This document shows positions 6,461 through 16,266 of a stretch of 64,000 bases of DNA, in pieces. A program made the position numbers and the translations under genes. The notes beneath the pieces were generated by a model that was not told the DNA's origin, did no database searches, and saw only the letters and a list, made by a program, of their open reading frames with translations. The stretch is from assembly GCA_046292465.1 (NCBI GenBank), contig JBKBRB010000002.1, forward strand, positions 193,754-257,753. The letters are read 5' to 3'. This DNA comes from JANWWM01 sp046292465. Its GTDB lineage: Bacteria; Bacteroidota; Chlorobiia; Chlorobiales; Thermochlorobacteraceae. Position 1 is the first letter of the stretch; each line of letters starts with the position of its first letter.

Positions 6461-9250
6461 ATGAAGAAATTTCTCTTACTGTTGGTCTCTGCTTTTTCTC
6501 TTCCCCTTTTCGCTCAAAGCGTGGTGGTGAATAAATACTTCAATCAAGGCACGACTGCACCAGGTCCAGCGGGCGACGTGGTCGAGCTCTTGGTGATTCA
6601 AAACAACCTCGACATGCGCGGTATGATTGTTAAGGATTTCACCACCAGCATGACAAACGACGGTGGCGGGAAATTTACTTTTACCAACGTTTCACTTTGG
6701 AGCAGTGTGCCGTCAGGCACGCTGATTGTGTTGCGCAACGATAATTCAGCGGCAGATACCGACCCTTCTGATTTTGTGATCGATGTTGGGCTTCGTAATA
6801 CGACTTATTTCACGGGCGATAATCCCACAGGCTTCGACATTGCCACAACCGAGATGATTATGATTAAAGCCGCAGGAAGTGGCACAGCGGGCGTCAATGG
6901 CAGTATTCACGCGCTTGCAGGTGGCACAGCGGGCGCACAGTTCAATGCAACGGCACCTCCGAAATTGATTGCCTCCCAAACGGTGGGCGCACAGCGTTTT
7001 GTCGCCGCGAATAGCTCCACGCAATCGCTTGCCGATTTCAACGGCACAGATGCAACAGGCAACTTGCAGAACTTAACCTTTGGTCAAGGCAATAATCCGA
7101 ACAATACGGCGTTCATCACTTCGCTTCGCAGTGCCAATCCGAATCCGTCGCTCCAAGTGGTTATTGACGGCGTTCCGATTCCGAAGGATAGCAGTTTTTC
7201 ATTTCCAACTGTTACGGCGAATACTTCTCTGACACGCACTCTCGTGGTGAGAAACACAGGTCAAGCACCGCTCATTATTGATACGGTGGTGCTTTCTGCG
7301 CCGAATGGGGCTTTCACTCTGCAAAATTTGCCGTCGTTTCCTGATACGCTGTTGCAAAGCGCGCAATTCACTGCACAGATTGTTTTCTCACCTGCCGATA
7401 CAGGCTCGTTTGTAGCAGGTTTGTTAATTGATACCAACGACCCATTAAACGACCCCTACACCGCTAACATTTTTGGACGCGCACAAGGCACAGGCGGACT
7501 TATCACGATTGCGGCGGCACGCGCCTTGCCACTCGGCTCAGTTGTTACCGTTGGCGGACGCATTACTGTTGCCAATCAATTTGGCGGACCTGCCTATTTT
7601 CAAGATGCAACCGGCGGCATGGCGGCGTTTATTCCCGCGCTTCATGCACAAGCACAACTTGGCGACTCGGTTGTGATTACAGGCGCAACGACAGAGTTTC
7701 AGCCAGCACCTAATCAACCGGGCACAGGCTTGTTTCAAATTTCTGAAGTCAATAACATCACGCCGACCTTTCAAATTATTCCGGGCGGACAAGTGCTCGT
7801 TCAGCCGCGCGTCGTTACCAATTCGCAAATCAACGAAGCCCTTGAAGGCACGCTCGTTGTTGTTGAAGATGCCACGATTCGTCAATTAAACTCCACCGCT
7901 GTTCCCTTCGCATTTCAAGGAAATACAAACTATCGTTTCACCGATGCATCAGGCGAAATTCAACTTCGGATTGATAACGATGTAACCTCGCTGATTGGCG
8001 CGACCGCACCCATTAACCCCGTTACCGTTACAGGCGTTGTGAGCGAGTTTCGTGGCACACGCCAAATTTTGCCACGCTTTGCGCAAGACATTCCCGGCGT
8101 GTCTACTTTTGTGATTCCTTACGAAAACATTCCGCGTGATTCGACATTTGAAGTGGCAACTTGGAACATTACCTGGTTTGGTAGCCCGACCAACGGTCCG
8201 CAAGACCGCGATTTACAGTTGCGCAACGCCGCACGCGTGATTCGCACGGTCGACGCCGACCTTTGGGCGTTGCAAGAAATCAGCGACAATTCCTATTTCA
8301 GAGGCTTGCTCGATACGCTTGGCACCGGTTGGAACGGCTTTGTTGCGCCGATTACGCAAACACAACGCACCGCCTACATCTACAAAACATCAACGATTGA
8401 TAGCGTCTCGGCGTCGTTCACTTTCACCACTGGCGATTGGGCAAATGGACGCTGGCCTTACGAATTTGTGTTTGATGCTACCATCGGCGGCATTACCAAG
8501 CGCATTCACGCCGTCAACATTCACGCAAAAGCCACGCAGGATAATCCCATCAACGACTACAACCGTCGCGTTGCCGATTCACAACAACTTAAAACTTGGT
8601 CTGACGCCAACCGCCCCACGCAGAACTACATGATTTTGGGCGATTACAACGATGATGTTGATGTTTCAACCGTCAATAATCTTCCCTCGCCATATGCGAA
8701 TTTTGTCAACGATTCGCTTAACTACAAGGTCGTTACGAAGTCATTGAGTTTGCGCCGATTGCAATCGCAAACATCGGGCGAAATGATTGACCACATTATG
8801 ATTTCCAACGAACTTTATGGCGTGCACATGGACAGCACCGAGCGCGTTGAAAATCCGTCGTATATCGGCAGTTATCTTTCCACGACGTCTGACCACTACC
8901 CTGTTTGGACGCGCTTCGATTTCAGACGGCTTTCTTCAACACCACGCGAAAATGCTTCGCCAAAGGCTTTCGCACTTGAACAGAATTATCCGAATCCGTT
9001 TAATCCTACAACAACCATCGCTTATCAGTTGGCTTCTTTTAGCGATGTGAAGTTGGAAGTGTTTGATGTGCTTGGGCGGAAAGTCGGAACGCTTGTGAAC
9101 TCGCGCCAAGCCGCAGGTGCATACCGCGTGAATTTCAATGCAAGCCATCTTGCAAGCGGGGTGTATTTCTATCGCTTGCAAGCAACGGCAACAAATGGCA
9201 CGTCAAACGCAACCTTCGTGCAGACGAAGAAAATGATGCTGGTCAAGTAA
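6461..9250 (+). CDS. T9SS-exported multidomain endonuclease/exonuclease/phosphatase-fold protein
   Basis: A 929-residue secreted protein. Residues 1-18 are a signal peptide ending at LFAQS. About 20-150 look like a lamin-tail domain, and about 225-335 like a choice-of-anchor beta domain (VVRNTGQAPLIIDTVVLS). About 345-545 resemble an OB-fold module. About 560-815 form an endonuclease/exonuclease/phosphatase (EEP) domain: VATWNITWFG, ADLWALQEISDN, LGDYNDD and TSDHYPVW carry the Asn, Glu, Asp and His expected at the active site. The final 90 residues (LEQNYPNPFNPTTTIAYQ to MMLVK) are a T9SS type A sorting domain. It is probably an extracellular or surface-bound nuclease or phosphodiesterase; the substrate is not known. 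Confidence 0.85.
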   Translation: MKKFLLLLVSAFSLPLFAQSVVVNKYFNQGTTAPGPAGDVVELLVIQNNLDMRGMIVKDFTTSMTNDGGGKFTFTNVSLWSSVPSGTLIVLRNDNSAADTDPSDFVIDVGLRNTTYFTGDNPTGFDIATTEMIMIKAAGSGTAGVNGSIHALAGGTAGAQFNATAPPKLIASQTVGAQRFVAANSSTQSLADFNGTDATGNLQNLTFGQGNNPNNTAFITSLRSANPNPSLQVVIDGVPIPKDSSFSFPTVTANTSLTRTLVVRNTGQAPLIIDTVVLSAPNGAFTLQNLPSFPDTLLQSAQFTAQIVFSPADTGSFVAGLLIDTNDPLNDPYTANIFGRAQGTGGLITIAAARALPLGSVVTVGGRITVANQFGGPAYFQDATGGMAAFIPALHAQAQLGDSVVITGATTEFQPAPNQPGTGLFQISEVNNITPTFQIIPGGQVLVQPRVVTNSQINEALEGTLVVVEDATIRQLNSTAVPFAFQGNTNYRFTDASGEIQLRIDNDVTSLIGATAPINPVTVTGVVSEFRGTRQILPRFAQDIPGVSTFVIPYENIPRDSTFEVATWNITWFGSPTNGPQDRDLQLRNAARVIRTVDADLWALQEISDNSYFRGLLDTLGTGWNGFVAPITQTQRTAYIYKTSTIDSVSASFTFTTGDWANGRWPYEFVFDATIGGITKRIHAVNIHAKATQDNPINDYNRRVADSQQLKTWSDANRPTQNYMILGDYNDDVDVSTVNNLPSPYANFVNDSLNYKVVTKSLSLRRLQSQTSGEMIDHIMISNELYGVHMDSTERVENPSYIGSYLSTTSDHYPVWTRFDFRRLSSTPRENASPKAFALEQNYPNPFNPTTTIAYQLASFSDVKLEVFDVLGRKVGTLVNSRQAAGAYRVNFNASHLASGVYFYRLQATATNGTSNATFVQTKKMMLVK

Positions 9251-9508
9251 TGAATAATGAATAATGAATAGCGAGTAGTGAAGAATGACGTTACTCATTA
9301 GTTCGTCGTTGCAAACAGAGTGAGGAATCCAAGTGAGTTGAGAATTAAGAGTGAAGAATTAAAAGTTGAAGGCATCTGCTCACTTTTAACTCTTCACTAT
9401 CAACTCTTAACTCATTGACGCTTTGCTCCGTTCAGAATGACAAATTCGTTCATCATTGCTCATTCCTCATTCCTCGTTACTCATTTTTCATTAGAATGGC
9501 TTTGCTTT
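9251..9508. repeat. Intergenic region with dispersed repeats between convergent genes
   Basis: This 258-bp gap between two convergent genes holds low-complexity TGAATAATGAATAATGAATA at 9250-9270, the palindromic element at 9311-9413, a TTCAGAATGAC motif near 9430, and CTCATTCCTCATTCCTCGTT-type words at 9460-9490. No gene is visible. Confidence 0.6.
9311..9413 (-). repeat. Palindromic dispersed repeat, copy 1
   Basis: Read on the minus strand this is a close match to 18185-18279 on the plus strand. It starts GAGTTAAGAGTTGATAGTGA and ends CACTTGGATTCCTCACT. Its two halves are inverted and could fold into a long imperfect hairpin. The copies differ mainly by an 8-bp gap in the middle. Confidence 0.75.
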
Positions 9509-9925
9509 TCAATCTTGGTGAATCATTTGAAATTCGGGAATTGGAACTTCAAACGGCTCGCCGTGAATGAGATAGATATTGTTCTCATTGAAATAGCCTT
9601 CGGGCTCGGATTCGTAGGTGAATGTTCCGTAGTAAGAGCCATATGCACTGCCGTAGCGCGAGAGCATGACCATGTAGCTGCGGTAAGTAAATTTTTCGCC
9701 GGGTTTGAGAATTGGAAACTCACCGACAACGCCTGCTCCCTCGACGATTCGGTCTTTCATATCGCCGTCTTTAATCACCCACTTTCGTGAATGAATTTGA
9801 ACCGTGTAGGGCGATGAATTATGAATTGAGATGGTATAAGCGTAGGCGTATTTGTAGGGTGGCTCAATATGCTCTGGCGCGATTTCAACCAGCCTATCGA
9901 GTATAACTTGGCAAATATCTGTCAT
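9509..9925 (-). CDS. apaG: ApaG domain protein
   Basis: A 138-residue protein from the ATG at 9925. The segments YAYTISIHNSSPYTVQI, HSRKWVIKDGDMKDRIVEGA, GVVGEFPILKPGEKFTYRS and YGTFTYE follow the ApaG family throughout. ApaG is a fibronectin-III-like fold first linked to Co2+/Mg2+ resistance in enterobacteria and also found as the ApaG part of eukaryotic F-box proteins; its molecular role is unsettled. An upstream in-frame start would add 17 residues unlike the family, so the later Met is chosen. The gene stands alone, convergent with the T9SS protein and divergent from the DegV gene. Confidence 0.93.
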   Translation of the reverse strand: MTDICQVILDRLVEIAPEHIEPPYKYAYAYTISIHNSSPYTVQIHSRKWVIKDGDMKDRIVEGAGVVGEFPILKPGEKFTYRSYMVMLSRYGSAYGSYYGTFTYESEPEGYFNENNIYLIHGEPFEVPIPEFQMIHQD

Positions 9926-10031
9926 TTGTAAATTTGAGATAGTTAAGTGAAAAGCTCGCTGATAAGTTTGCGGCACTGAATTATTTCAGCCCTTTCAGTA
10001 AATTTAAGCGCTAACAAAACACATCTCTTGA

Positions 10032-10973
10032 ATGAAAATTGCAATTGTTACCGATTCTTCTTGCGATTTACCCCAAGACATTCTCTATCAATACAACATC
10101 CGCGAAGTGCCGTTTAAGGTCATTGTTGATAACACGGTTCGCTACGACAATCGTATCGACATTGACCGAGAGTCTTTTTACGACGAGATACTCAAAGGTC
10201 GGCACTCAATAAAAATCGAGGAGCCGAGCGTTGACGATTTCATTCAAGTCTACAAAAAACTCGCGCCGAACTACGATGGCGTGATTTCAATTCATCAATC
10301 GACGCAATTTAGCAACACAATTAAGAACGCACGTGCAGCAGCAATTCAAGGTGCAGACATCTACCACAAGCTCCGCTCCCAAAAAAACATCACGACACGA
10401 TTTCAAATTCGCATTCTCAATTCAAAAAGCACTTCTATTGGCTTGGGACTGCTCGTGCTTCGCGCCGCCGAACTACTTTACGACGAAATCAACTTTACGA
10501 AATTCACCAACGAATTGGAGTCGCTTGCCGACAAAACTTTTTTTTACCTCGTTCCGTCCGATTTGTCTTATTTGCGCAATGCAAAAGAGATTACAAAAGT
10601 CTCAATGCTTGAAGCAAGTTTCGCGTCGGTATTAGACCAAAAAATGATTCTCATCTTCAATAAGAACGACATCGCAAAGCAAAACAAGTTTAAAGGCTTC
10701 GATGCCGCCCTGAAAGAAATGCAAACCCTTGCGATGAATCGCTTGCAGGCAACACAATCTTTTGATAAAGTCGGAATTGTTTTTGCTGGAAACACACGCG
10801 ATATGGAGCAACTTGCGCCGCTTACTTCGTTTCGTATGGAACTTGCTTCGAGCGGACTGGGGTCGGTGGTTTCAAGTTTATGCCCCGCAGTCGGTTTTTA
10901 TGCAGGACCAAAAGCCGTTGGCGTTGCTATTCTTAACGGCGACTTAAATGTGATGCAACTTATCGGACGATAG
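10032..10973 (+). CDS. DegV family fatty-acid-binding protein
   Basis: A 313-residue protein. It begins MKIAIVTDSSCDLPQDILYQ, the standard DegV opening with the conserved TDSxxDLP, and continues REVPFKVIVDN. ISIHQSTQF corresponds to the family ISISSxLSGTY loop that contacts the lipid head group. DegV (FakB-like) proteins bind a fatty acid and present it to a FakA-type kinase in Firmicutes. No FakA is seen here, so the role in this organism is unclear. The final LNGDLNVMQLIGR is close to the domain end. Convergent with the NHL-type lipoprotein gene 27 bp downstream. Confidence 0.88.
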   Translation: MKIAIVTDSSCDLPQDILYQYNIREVPFKVIVDNTVRYDNRIDIDRESFYDEILKGRHSIKIEEPSVDDFIQVYKKLAPNYDGVISIHQSTQFSNTIKNARAAAIQGADIYHKLRSQKNITTRFQIRILNSKSTSIGLGLLVLRAAELLYDEINFTKFTNELESLADKTFFYLVPSDLSYLRNAKEITKVSMLEASFASVLDQKMILIFNKNDIAKQNKFKGFDAALKEMQTLAMNRLQATQSFDKVGIVFAGNTRDMEQLAPLTSFRMELASSGLGSVVSSLCPAVGFYAGPKAVGVAILNGDLNVMQLIGR

Positions 10974-11000
10974 CGTCGCTGTTTTTCTCCCATCTTGCTC

Positions 11001-12242
11001 TTAATCCAAATCGCTGGTCAGAATCATGCGCAAAATGCGCCCGTTGTTGGTGTCGGAAATGTAGAGATAAGGGCGTAAGAAGCAAACGCCTCGTGGGTTG
11101 CTTAGTTGGTCAGGATTTCTTTCGTCCACACCAAACTGGCTAAACGAGACGATGACATTGCGGCGGTCTTCAGCGTTTGGCGGCGGCGGCACACCTTCAA
11201 CGCCTTGCGAAGTGAATTGATAAAATTTGTTTTGTTCGGAATCCACAATGAAAATAAAATTTCCTGCAACGCTAATATCGGCAGGGCGCACGAAGCGGTC
11301 AGGCTCTCCAAGAAAGCGCGTGCCTAACGCAGGATTTTGATTCAGGAGCGATTCGTCAGGTGAGAACACATCGCCCGAGGAAGATTGCACGAAGCGTATT
11401 CGATGGACTTTGAACGGCTGGGTTGGCACAGTCGTCGTGAAAAGAAAATCAAATGAACTATTCACATCGGGCGACTGCGGCGGCACGGCTAAGGTCGTAA
11501 CGCTTGAAACTGAATCGGCAAATCCATATCCATTCCCATTCACACGAAGCGGCACATTGCCCGGCTCGCGCAGGGCAGGATTCGGACTATTGACATCAAA
11601 TCCGCGCGGAAAGAGCAACATCGCATTGCTTGAAACAGCAGGATTGTCGGAGCGAATCGCGCCGGTTCGCGAGACGATGAAGGAATTATCAAAAAATGTC
11701 GCAATGCCTGTATAACGCACATTTGCATTGGCTTGCGCAATTGATGGCGTCGGATGGCGAAAGACAACTTCGGGCACTACATCGCTCAAATTTCTTCTTC
11801 GCGGAACGCCGCCGACGGTATCGACCAAATTAAGCCTCAAAATCACGGCTTGCTCGACGAGCGTGCCGCCCAAACGAATCGTATCGACCGCCGTTACCAA
11901 CAGTTGCATGTTGCGCGTTTGTGCAATCGCCATGGGCTTACGAATTGGACGCGAAGTGCTAATCACTTCTCCCGACGCATCAAGATTGACAATTCGGCTT
12001 TCGCCTTCTTCGATGAAATAAAACGTGCCGTCGTAGCCTGCAATCACATCGGTTGGTCGGTTAAACGTGTTTCTTGCAGACGCCGCCCATGGCAGTGGAA
12101 TGTAGCGCACTGGCACAGGGTCGTTGACGTTTGTTGCAGGAAATTGACTGAAATCCAATTTCTCGCCGCAACTTGCCGAAAGCAAGGTCAGCACGGCGAG
12201 GCTGATGATGTTTCGTATCGTCTTTGTCATGAGTTTGAACAT
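11001..12242 (-). CDS. Lipoprotein with NHL/beta-propeller-like repeats
   Basis: A 413-residue protein. The signal ends in a lipobox (LLSASCGEK, Cys at 25), so it should be a lipoprotein. The body has propeller-like blades: RPTDVIAGYDGTFYFIEEGE, NRVVNLD-like strands, and near the end LSNPRGVCFLRPYLYISDTNNGRILRM, which closely resembles NHL repeats. NHL propellers bind proteins or glycans rather than catalyse. The ATG at 12230 (M5) is an alternative start. It begins 4 bp after the PorV-like gene and is the last gene of the 22770-11001 surface block, so it may act with the TonB-dependent receptor and secreted proteins encoded upstream. Confidence 0.7.
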   Translation of the reverse strand: MFKLMTKTIRNIISLAVLTLLSASCGEKLDFSQFPATNVNDPVPVRYIPLPWAASARNTFNRPTDVIAGYDGTFYFIEEGESRIVNLDASGEVISTSRPIRKPMAIAQTRNMQLLVTAVDTIRLGGTLVEQAVILRLNLVDTVGGVPRRRNLSDVVPEVVFRHPTPSIAQANANVRYTGIATFFDNSFIVSRTGAIRSDNPAVSSNAMLLFPRGFDVNSPNPALREPGNVPLRVNGNGYGFADSVSSVTTLAVPPQSPDVNSSFDFLFTTTVPTQPFKVHRIRFVQSSSGDVFSPDESLLNQNPALGTRFLGEPDRFVRPADISVAGNFIFIVDSEQNKFYQFTSQGVEGVPPPPNAEDRRNVIVSFSQFGVDERNPDQLSNPRGVCFLRPYLYISDTNNGRILRMILTSDLD

Positions 12243-12246
12243 ATCC

Positions 12247-13257
12247 TTACAAGTTGAATCCGCCGAGCGAGAGCGTTAGTCGATGCGTTGCGCCCAGCGT
12301 TTTGAAATTCACAAATGCGTAATCGAAGCGGAGCAAGGCGAAACCGATGTTGTATCGCAAGCCTGCACCTAAATCGGGAAAGGTTTGTTCTTCGCGTCCG
12401 GTGTTGTAGCCTGTGCGCAGAAACAGCAGTTGCCGCCATGCATATTCGAGCGCGATAGAAACCGTCTCGACATTGTCGTTGGGGTGATTGAGTTGCGCGA
12501 AGACGGTCAGTTTTTGTGTCGGCGCAGAAATCGGGTCTATTGAGACGGCTAATCGGAAAAAGGTTGGCGGGTCGATGTCGTCAAATGAATCGCGAATCTC
12601 TGTGCCGTTGAGCGACGGGCTAACGACTTCCGCTCTGCCCTTTGTGCTTGCACTTCCGCCGAAGTGTTGAAAGACGGCGGCAAGCCGCATGCCTGCAAAT
12701 GGAATTTTGTAGCACACGCCTGCATCGATGAGATACGTTCTGAATTGAAGCGAGGCGATGGTTTGTTGAACGAAACTTGCTGTTACGCCAAAACTAAATT
12801 GTGTGGTCAAACGTCTTGCGAGCAAGAGCGAGGCGGAAATGTCGCCGTAAGCAAAGGTTTCGCCTGTGCCATCAGGATTGAGTTCCGTCGTTACGGGCAT
12901 ATTCGGCGTATTGAGCGCGATAAACCCCAAGCCGACCGCCCAATCGCTCGTTGGCTTATAGACCATGCTTGCCGACGAGTGCGCAAGTTCCGCAAACCAA
13001 GGCGAATATGAAAACGAAAGGCTATTGCGCTCGACTTCAACTGCGGCGGCCGGATTGATGAACATTGCCGACGCATCGGACGCGGTCGTTGTATTTGCGC
13101 CTGCAAGTGCCGCCTGTTCGGCACTGATGGGAATTTTGAGAAACTGCAATCCCGAAATGCCCGTGCGCTGTCCGCCCAAATTCGGAAACAGTGATTGTGC
13201 CCTCGCATTAAGCGAAATAACCATCAGCAAAAGAAAAAGTAGAACTCGCGTCATCAT
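12247..13257 (-). CDS. PorV/PorQ family outer-membrane protein
   Basis: About 336 residues from the ATG at 13257. A signal peptide (LLFLLLMVISLNARAQS) is followed by GISGLQFLKIPISAEQAALAG and ASAMFINPAAAVEVERNSLS, the conserved start of the PorV/PorQ (UPF0164, FadL-like 14-strand barrel) family. PorV shuttles T9SS substrates from the translocon to the attachment complex in Porphyromonas; many FCB genomes carry several paralogues whose roles are less clear. The context, next to secreted proteins including one with a clear T9SS tail, supports a T9SS-related role. An upstream extension of the frame to 13305 lacks support because the signal peptide begins at the chosen Met. Confidence 0.8.
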   Translation of the reverse strand: MMTRVLLFLLLMVISLNARAQSLFPNLGGQRTGISGLQFLKIPISAEQAALAGANTTTASDASAMFINPAAAVEVERNSLSFSYSPWFAELAHSSASMVYKPTSDWAVGLGFIALNTPNMPVTTELNPDGTGETFAYGDISASLLLARRLTTQFSFGVTASFVQQTIASLQFRTYLIDAGVCYKIPFAGMRLAAVFQHFGGSASTKGRAEVVSPSLNGTEIRDSFDDIDPPTFFRLAVSIDPISAPTQKLTVFAQLNHPNDNVETVSIALEYAWRQLLFLRTGYNTGREEQTFPDLGAGLRYNIGFALLRFDYAFVNFKTLGATHRLTLSLGGFNL

Positions 13258-13337
13258 CAAGTTTTGTAAAGTTTCTTGTTGGACTTTGCACGCACCGTGT
13301 TTCATTTTATTTCCTTTCGCGCCCTCTGAATCACGCC

Positions 13338-16208
13338 TTAAAAATCAATGGCTAATCCGAACAGCACTTGCGTGGGTGGCAAGTAGCGCGCGGGGTCAAA
13401 CGGCGGCGGCGATACGCCTCCCAGCCCCAACGCATTTGGGAACAGCGGGTCTTGCTGATTCGCGGGCAACGGGTCGCCAAATTCGTAAGCGCGTCCTGTT
13501 ACAGGGTTGATAATTGTGGCGTTCTTGTTGTTGAGCAGGTTTCGCACTTGCAGTGTGAGTTTTCCGTTCGTCAGCCCAAGCGAGACGCTTTTTTCTACGC
13601 TCAAATCAATCCAAAACCATGGCGTTCCGAGTGCGCTAAATCGCTGTTCTAAATCGGCGGTGTATCGCAGTCGACCGTTCGGAAAGAAAATCGGCTCGCC
13701 GCGCGAATCGCGCTCAACCACGGCAGGCGTGTAGCGCAATCCCGACGAATACTGCGCTTGAACCAAAATCTTGAAGTCGTTGAGCCACGACAATCCGAAC
13801 AGCCCAACCGGCTCTTTGTATTGGTAAAGAATTGAGCCTTTGACATCAATCGGTCTATCCCAAGCAAGGAAAAATTCTTCGTCGTTGCGGTCGTTGCCTT
13901 GAATAATTTGTGCGCGTGTTTCTTCGGCGGAGTTGCTTTTGCCTGTGGCGATTTGATAAGCAAACGAGGTGCGCGCCTCAATCTGCTTGCCAATGCGCTT
14001 GATGTAGGAAATTTCAAGTCCGCGCGTGCGTGCGTAATCTTGATTGAAAAAGGTCGAGCGTGGCGATGTGCTTCCCGTTCTTGGGTCGGTGTAGCGAATG
14101 GTGCGGCTGACGATGAAGTCAAATCGGTCGTTGTAAAACGCTGTCAATACGAGCACATCGTTTGAGGTGATTTGATTGCGTAATCCAATTTCGTAAGAGA
14201 CCGTCGTTTCAGGAAGCAAGGCGGGATTGCCCAAAACAGAGTTCGCGGAGTTATCCAAAAAGCGTGTATCCAATCCGCTATAAACCCAACGCGGGTGTGG
14301 CAGTCGGGACGAATGCACATAGTTCAGATAAAGCATTTGATTGTCCGACACCGGGAAGGAAATGTTGACTTTCGGAAGCAATCGCAGTTGATAACGCCGA
14401 CCAAAGAAACTACCTGTCTGGTTGGAATAGGCTTCGCGAAAGGCGTCAATGACGGGGGCTTCGGGATTATTGACGGCGTCGTCAGCAAATTTGCCCGGAA
14501 ACCAATACTGCAAGCGTAAGCCGAGCGTTACAATTAAACCTTTGTATCGAATTTTATCGCTCACAAAAAACGCCCCTTGCGCAGGATTAACTTGCCAAAT
14601 ATCAAACGCGCTTCCCAATCGGCGCGACGGCTCGCCGGGCAAGACGGGCGCGCCAACCCATGGGCGCAGAATATCAATCCATTGATACTCGGAAAATTTC
14701 GTCTCCAAGCCGAAGAGAAAGTTGTGAACTTCGTCGTCGGTTTTGTAGTCGACTTGTAAGTTGAGCGTGTAGTCTTCAACATAGTGGTCGTGCCAAAGCG
14801 GCGCAATGCCAGTGTTGATGAAACCGTCAGGTGCGATGGAATACAAAACGGAATCAGGCTGACTCAGCGGCGGAAGAAGCAAGTATTCAGGATTGCGAAT
14901 AATGCTTCGCGGGTCTAAATCTTCTTCAATAAAATCCGGTCGCCACGCTCGTCCATTGGCGTCAGCGCGAAGATTGACAAACAGCCGATTGAGTTGCAAA
15001 CGCACAGACGCATTTTTGGAAAAGAGGTGCGACCATTGAATCGATGTCAAGTGCGTTAGATGTGAATAGGTATTAGCGTTGTCGGGATTAAGCAGGAACG
15101 CATATTGATAGCCGGGCGCAAGTTGGATATTGTTGCCCGTGATTTGAAGCATCTGCGTGTTTTGATTGATATTCAGCGAGCCTGTGTAAAGGAAGGTGAG
15201 TTTATCGGTGTTCGTCGCCTTCCAAGTGAGTTTGAACATGCCCGACCAGCGGTTGTCGTTGAACGGCGTAAAGAAGTCGCTTGCGATACTTGAACGCAAT
15301 TTTTTGGCAGGGTTTTGCATGAACTCGTCAGAAAATTGCGTGTTGAGCGAGGTAAAGAAGAAGAGCTTATCGCGAATTATCGGACCGGAAAACGCGACGT
15401 CGTAAAATGTGGTGTTCCAACCAAGACCGGGCAAGTCGAGGTTGTTTGGGCGAACTGGGGTTTTATAGTTGCTGAATCCGAAGTTATCGCGTCGGTGCGA
15501 AAACGAACCGTGCCAATCGTTTGTGCCTTCTTTGGTTTTAAGCGCGATAACGCCTGCGGGCGATTCGCCATATTCTGCGCCTGCGCCGCCGGTTGTGATT
15601 TCAACTTCTTCCAATGCTTTCGCGCTCAAATCAACGCCGAAGCCTGTGCCTGCCAACGGGTCTGTTGCGGAAACGCCGTCGATGTAAGTGCCTGTCTCGT
15701 AACTTCTGCCGCCACGAATAAAGACGCCGAAGGGCGTTTGCGTTACGCCGACTTGCGACGCCACAACTTCCTTAATGTCTCGCGCCGCCGATGTTTCCAG
15801 CAAGTCTCTTGAAATCACGCTCGAAGTGCTGGCTTGTTCAATGTCAATCAGCGGTCGGTCACCAATCACAACCACTTCTTCCGAGCGAACAGTCGCTTCT
15901 TTCATCTTGAAATTATGCACTGACGTCTCGCCCGCTTTGACTTTCACGCCTGTTTTCTGAATTGGCGTGTAGCCGACGAGCGAAATTTCAATCGTGTATT
16001 CGCCCGGATTGACATTTGCAATTTTGTAAGTCCCGTCAACCTTTACCGTTGTGCCATAGTAAGTGCCTTTCAAACGAACCGTTGCGCCAACCAACTCTTC
16101 GCCTGATTTTTCATCGACGACCGTTCCTGTAATCGTGGCTTTCTCTTGCGCGTATGCCATGATGATACTACAAAACAGGGCGACGAATAGGGCGTATATC
16201 TGCTTCAT
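13338..16208 (-). CDS. TonB-dependent outer-membrane receptor
   Basis: A 956-residue receptor. Residues 1-20 are a signal peptide (ending MAYAQ). About 22-110 form a carboxypeptidase-regulatory-like domain (ITGTVVDEKSGEELVGATV), common in Bacteroidota receptors. About 112-235 are the plug domain, with the TonB-box-like EEVVVIGDRP and FIRGGRSYETGTYIDGVS. The rest is a 22-strand barrel ending in the aromatic LFGLAIDF typical of Omp85 targeting. It imports a ligand across the outer membrane with energy from TonB-ExbBD; the ligand is unknown. No SusD-like partner is adjacent. It sits between an unknown lipoprotein (16267-18057) and the PorV-like gene. Confidence 0.92.
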   Translation of the reverse strand: MKQIYALFVALFCSIIMAYAQEKATITGTVVDEKSGEELVGATVRLKGTYYGTTVKVDGTYKIANVNPGEYTIEISLVGYTPIQKTGVKVKAGETSVHNFKMKEATVRSEEVVVIGDRPLIDIEQASTSSVISRDLLETSAARDIKEVVASQVGVTQTPFGVFIRGGRSYETGTYIDGVSATDPLAGTGFGVDLSAKALEEVEITTGGAGAEYGESPAGVIALKTKEGTNDWHGSFSHRRDNFGFSNYKTPVRPNNLDLPGLGWNTTFYDVAFSGPIIRDKLFFFTSLNTQFSDEFMQNPAKKLRSSIASDFFTPFNDNRWSGMFKLTWKATNTDKLTFLYTGSLNINQNTQMLQITGNNIQLAPGYQYAFLLNPDNANTYSHLTHLTSIQWSHLFSKNASVRLQLNRLFVNLRADANGRAWRPDFIEEDLDPRSIIRNPEYLLLPPLSQPDSVLYSIAPDGFINTGIAPLWHDHYVEDYTLNLQVDYKTDDEVHNFLFGLETKFSEYQWIDILRPWVGAPVLPGEPSRRLGSAFDIWQVNPAQGAFFVSDKIRYKGLIVTLGLRLQYWFPGKFADDAVNNPEAPVIDAFREAYSNQTGSFFGRRYQLRLLPKVNISFPVSDNQMLYLNYVHSSRLPHPRWVYSGLDTRFLDNSANSVLGNPALLPETTVSYEIGLRNQITSNDVLVLTAFYNDRFDFIVSRTIRYTDPRTGSTSPRSTFFNQDYARTRGLEISYIKRIGKQIEARTSFAYQIATGKSNSAEETRAQIIQGNDRNDEEFFLAWDRPIDVKGSILYQYKEPVGLFGLSWLNDFKILVQAQYSSGLRYTPAVVERDSRGEPIFFPNGRLRYTADLEQRFSALGTPWFWIDLSVEKSVSLGLTNGKLTLQVRNLLNNKNATIINPVTGRAYEFGDPLPANQQDPLFPNALGLGGVSPPPFDPARYLPPTQVLFGLAIDF

Positions 16209-16266
16209 TTTCTAATGCGTCTCTAATCGTTTAGTTCTCTTGTTGGAGTTTTATCTCGTTCAAATT

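Noticed and set aside
9251..9508. Small protein gene in the repeat-rich gap
   Set aside because: Frames here are low-complexity and lie over the inverted repeat; no start and no coding pattern is convincing.
13338..16208. SusC-type receptor with a SusD partner
   Set aside because: The neighbouring lipoprotein has no SusD-like helical features and the receptor lacks a nearby sugar-degrading enzyme.
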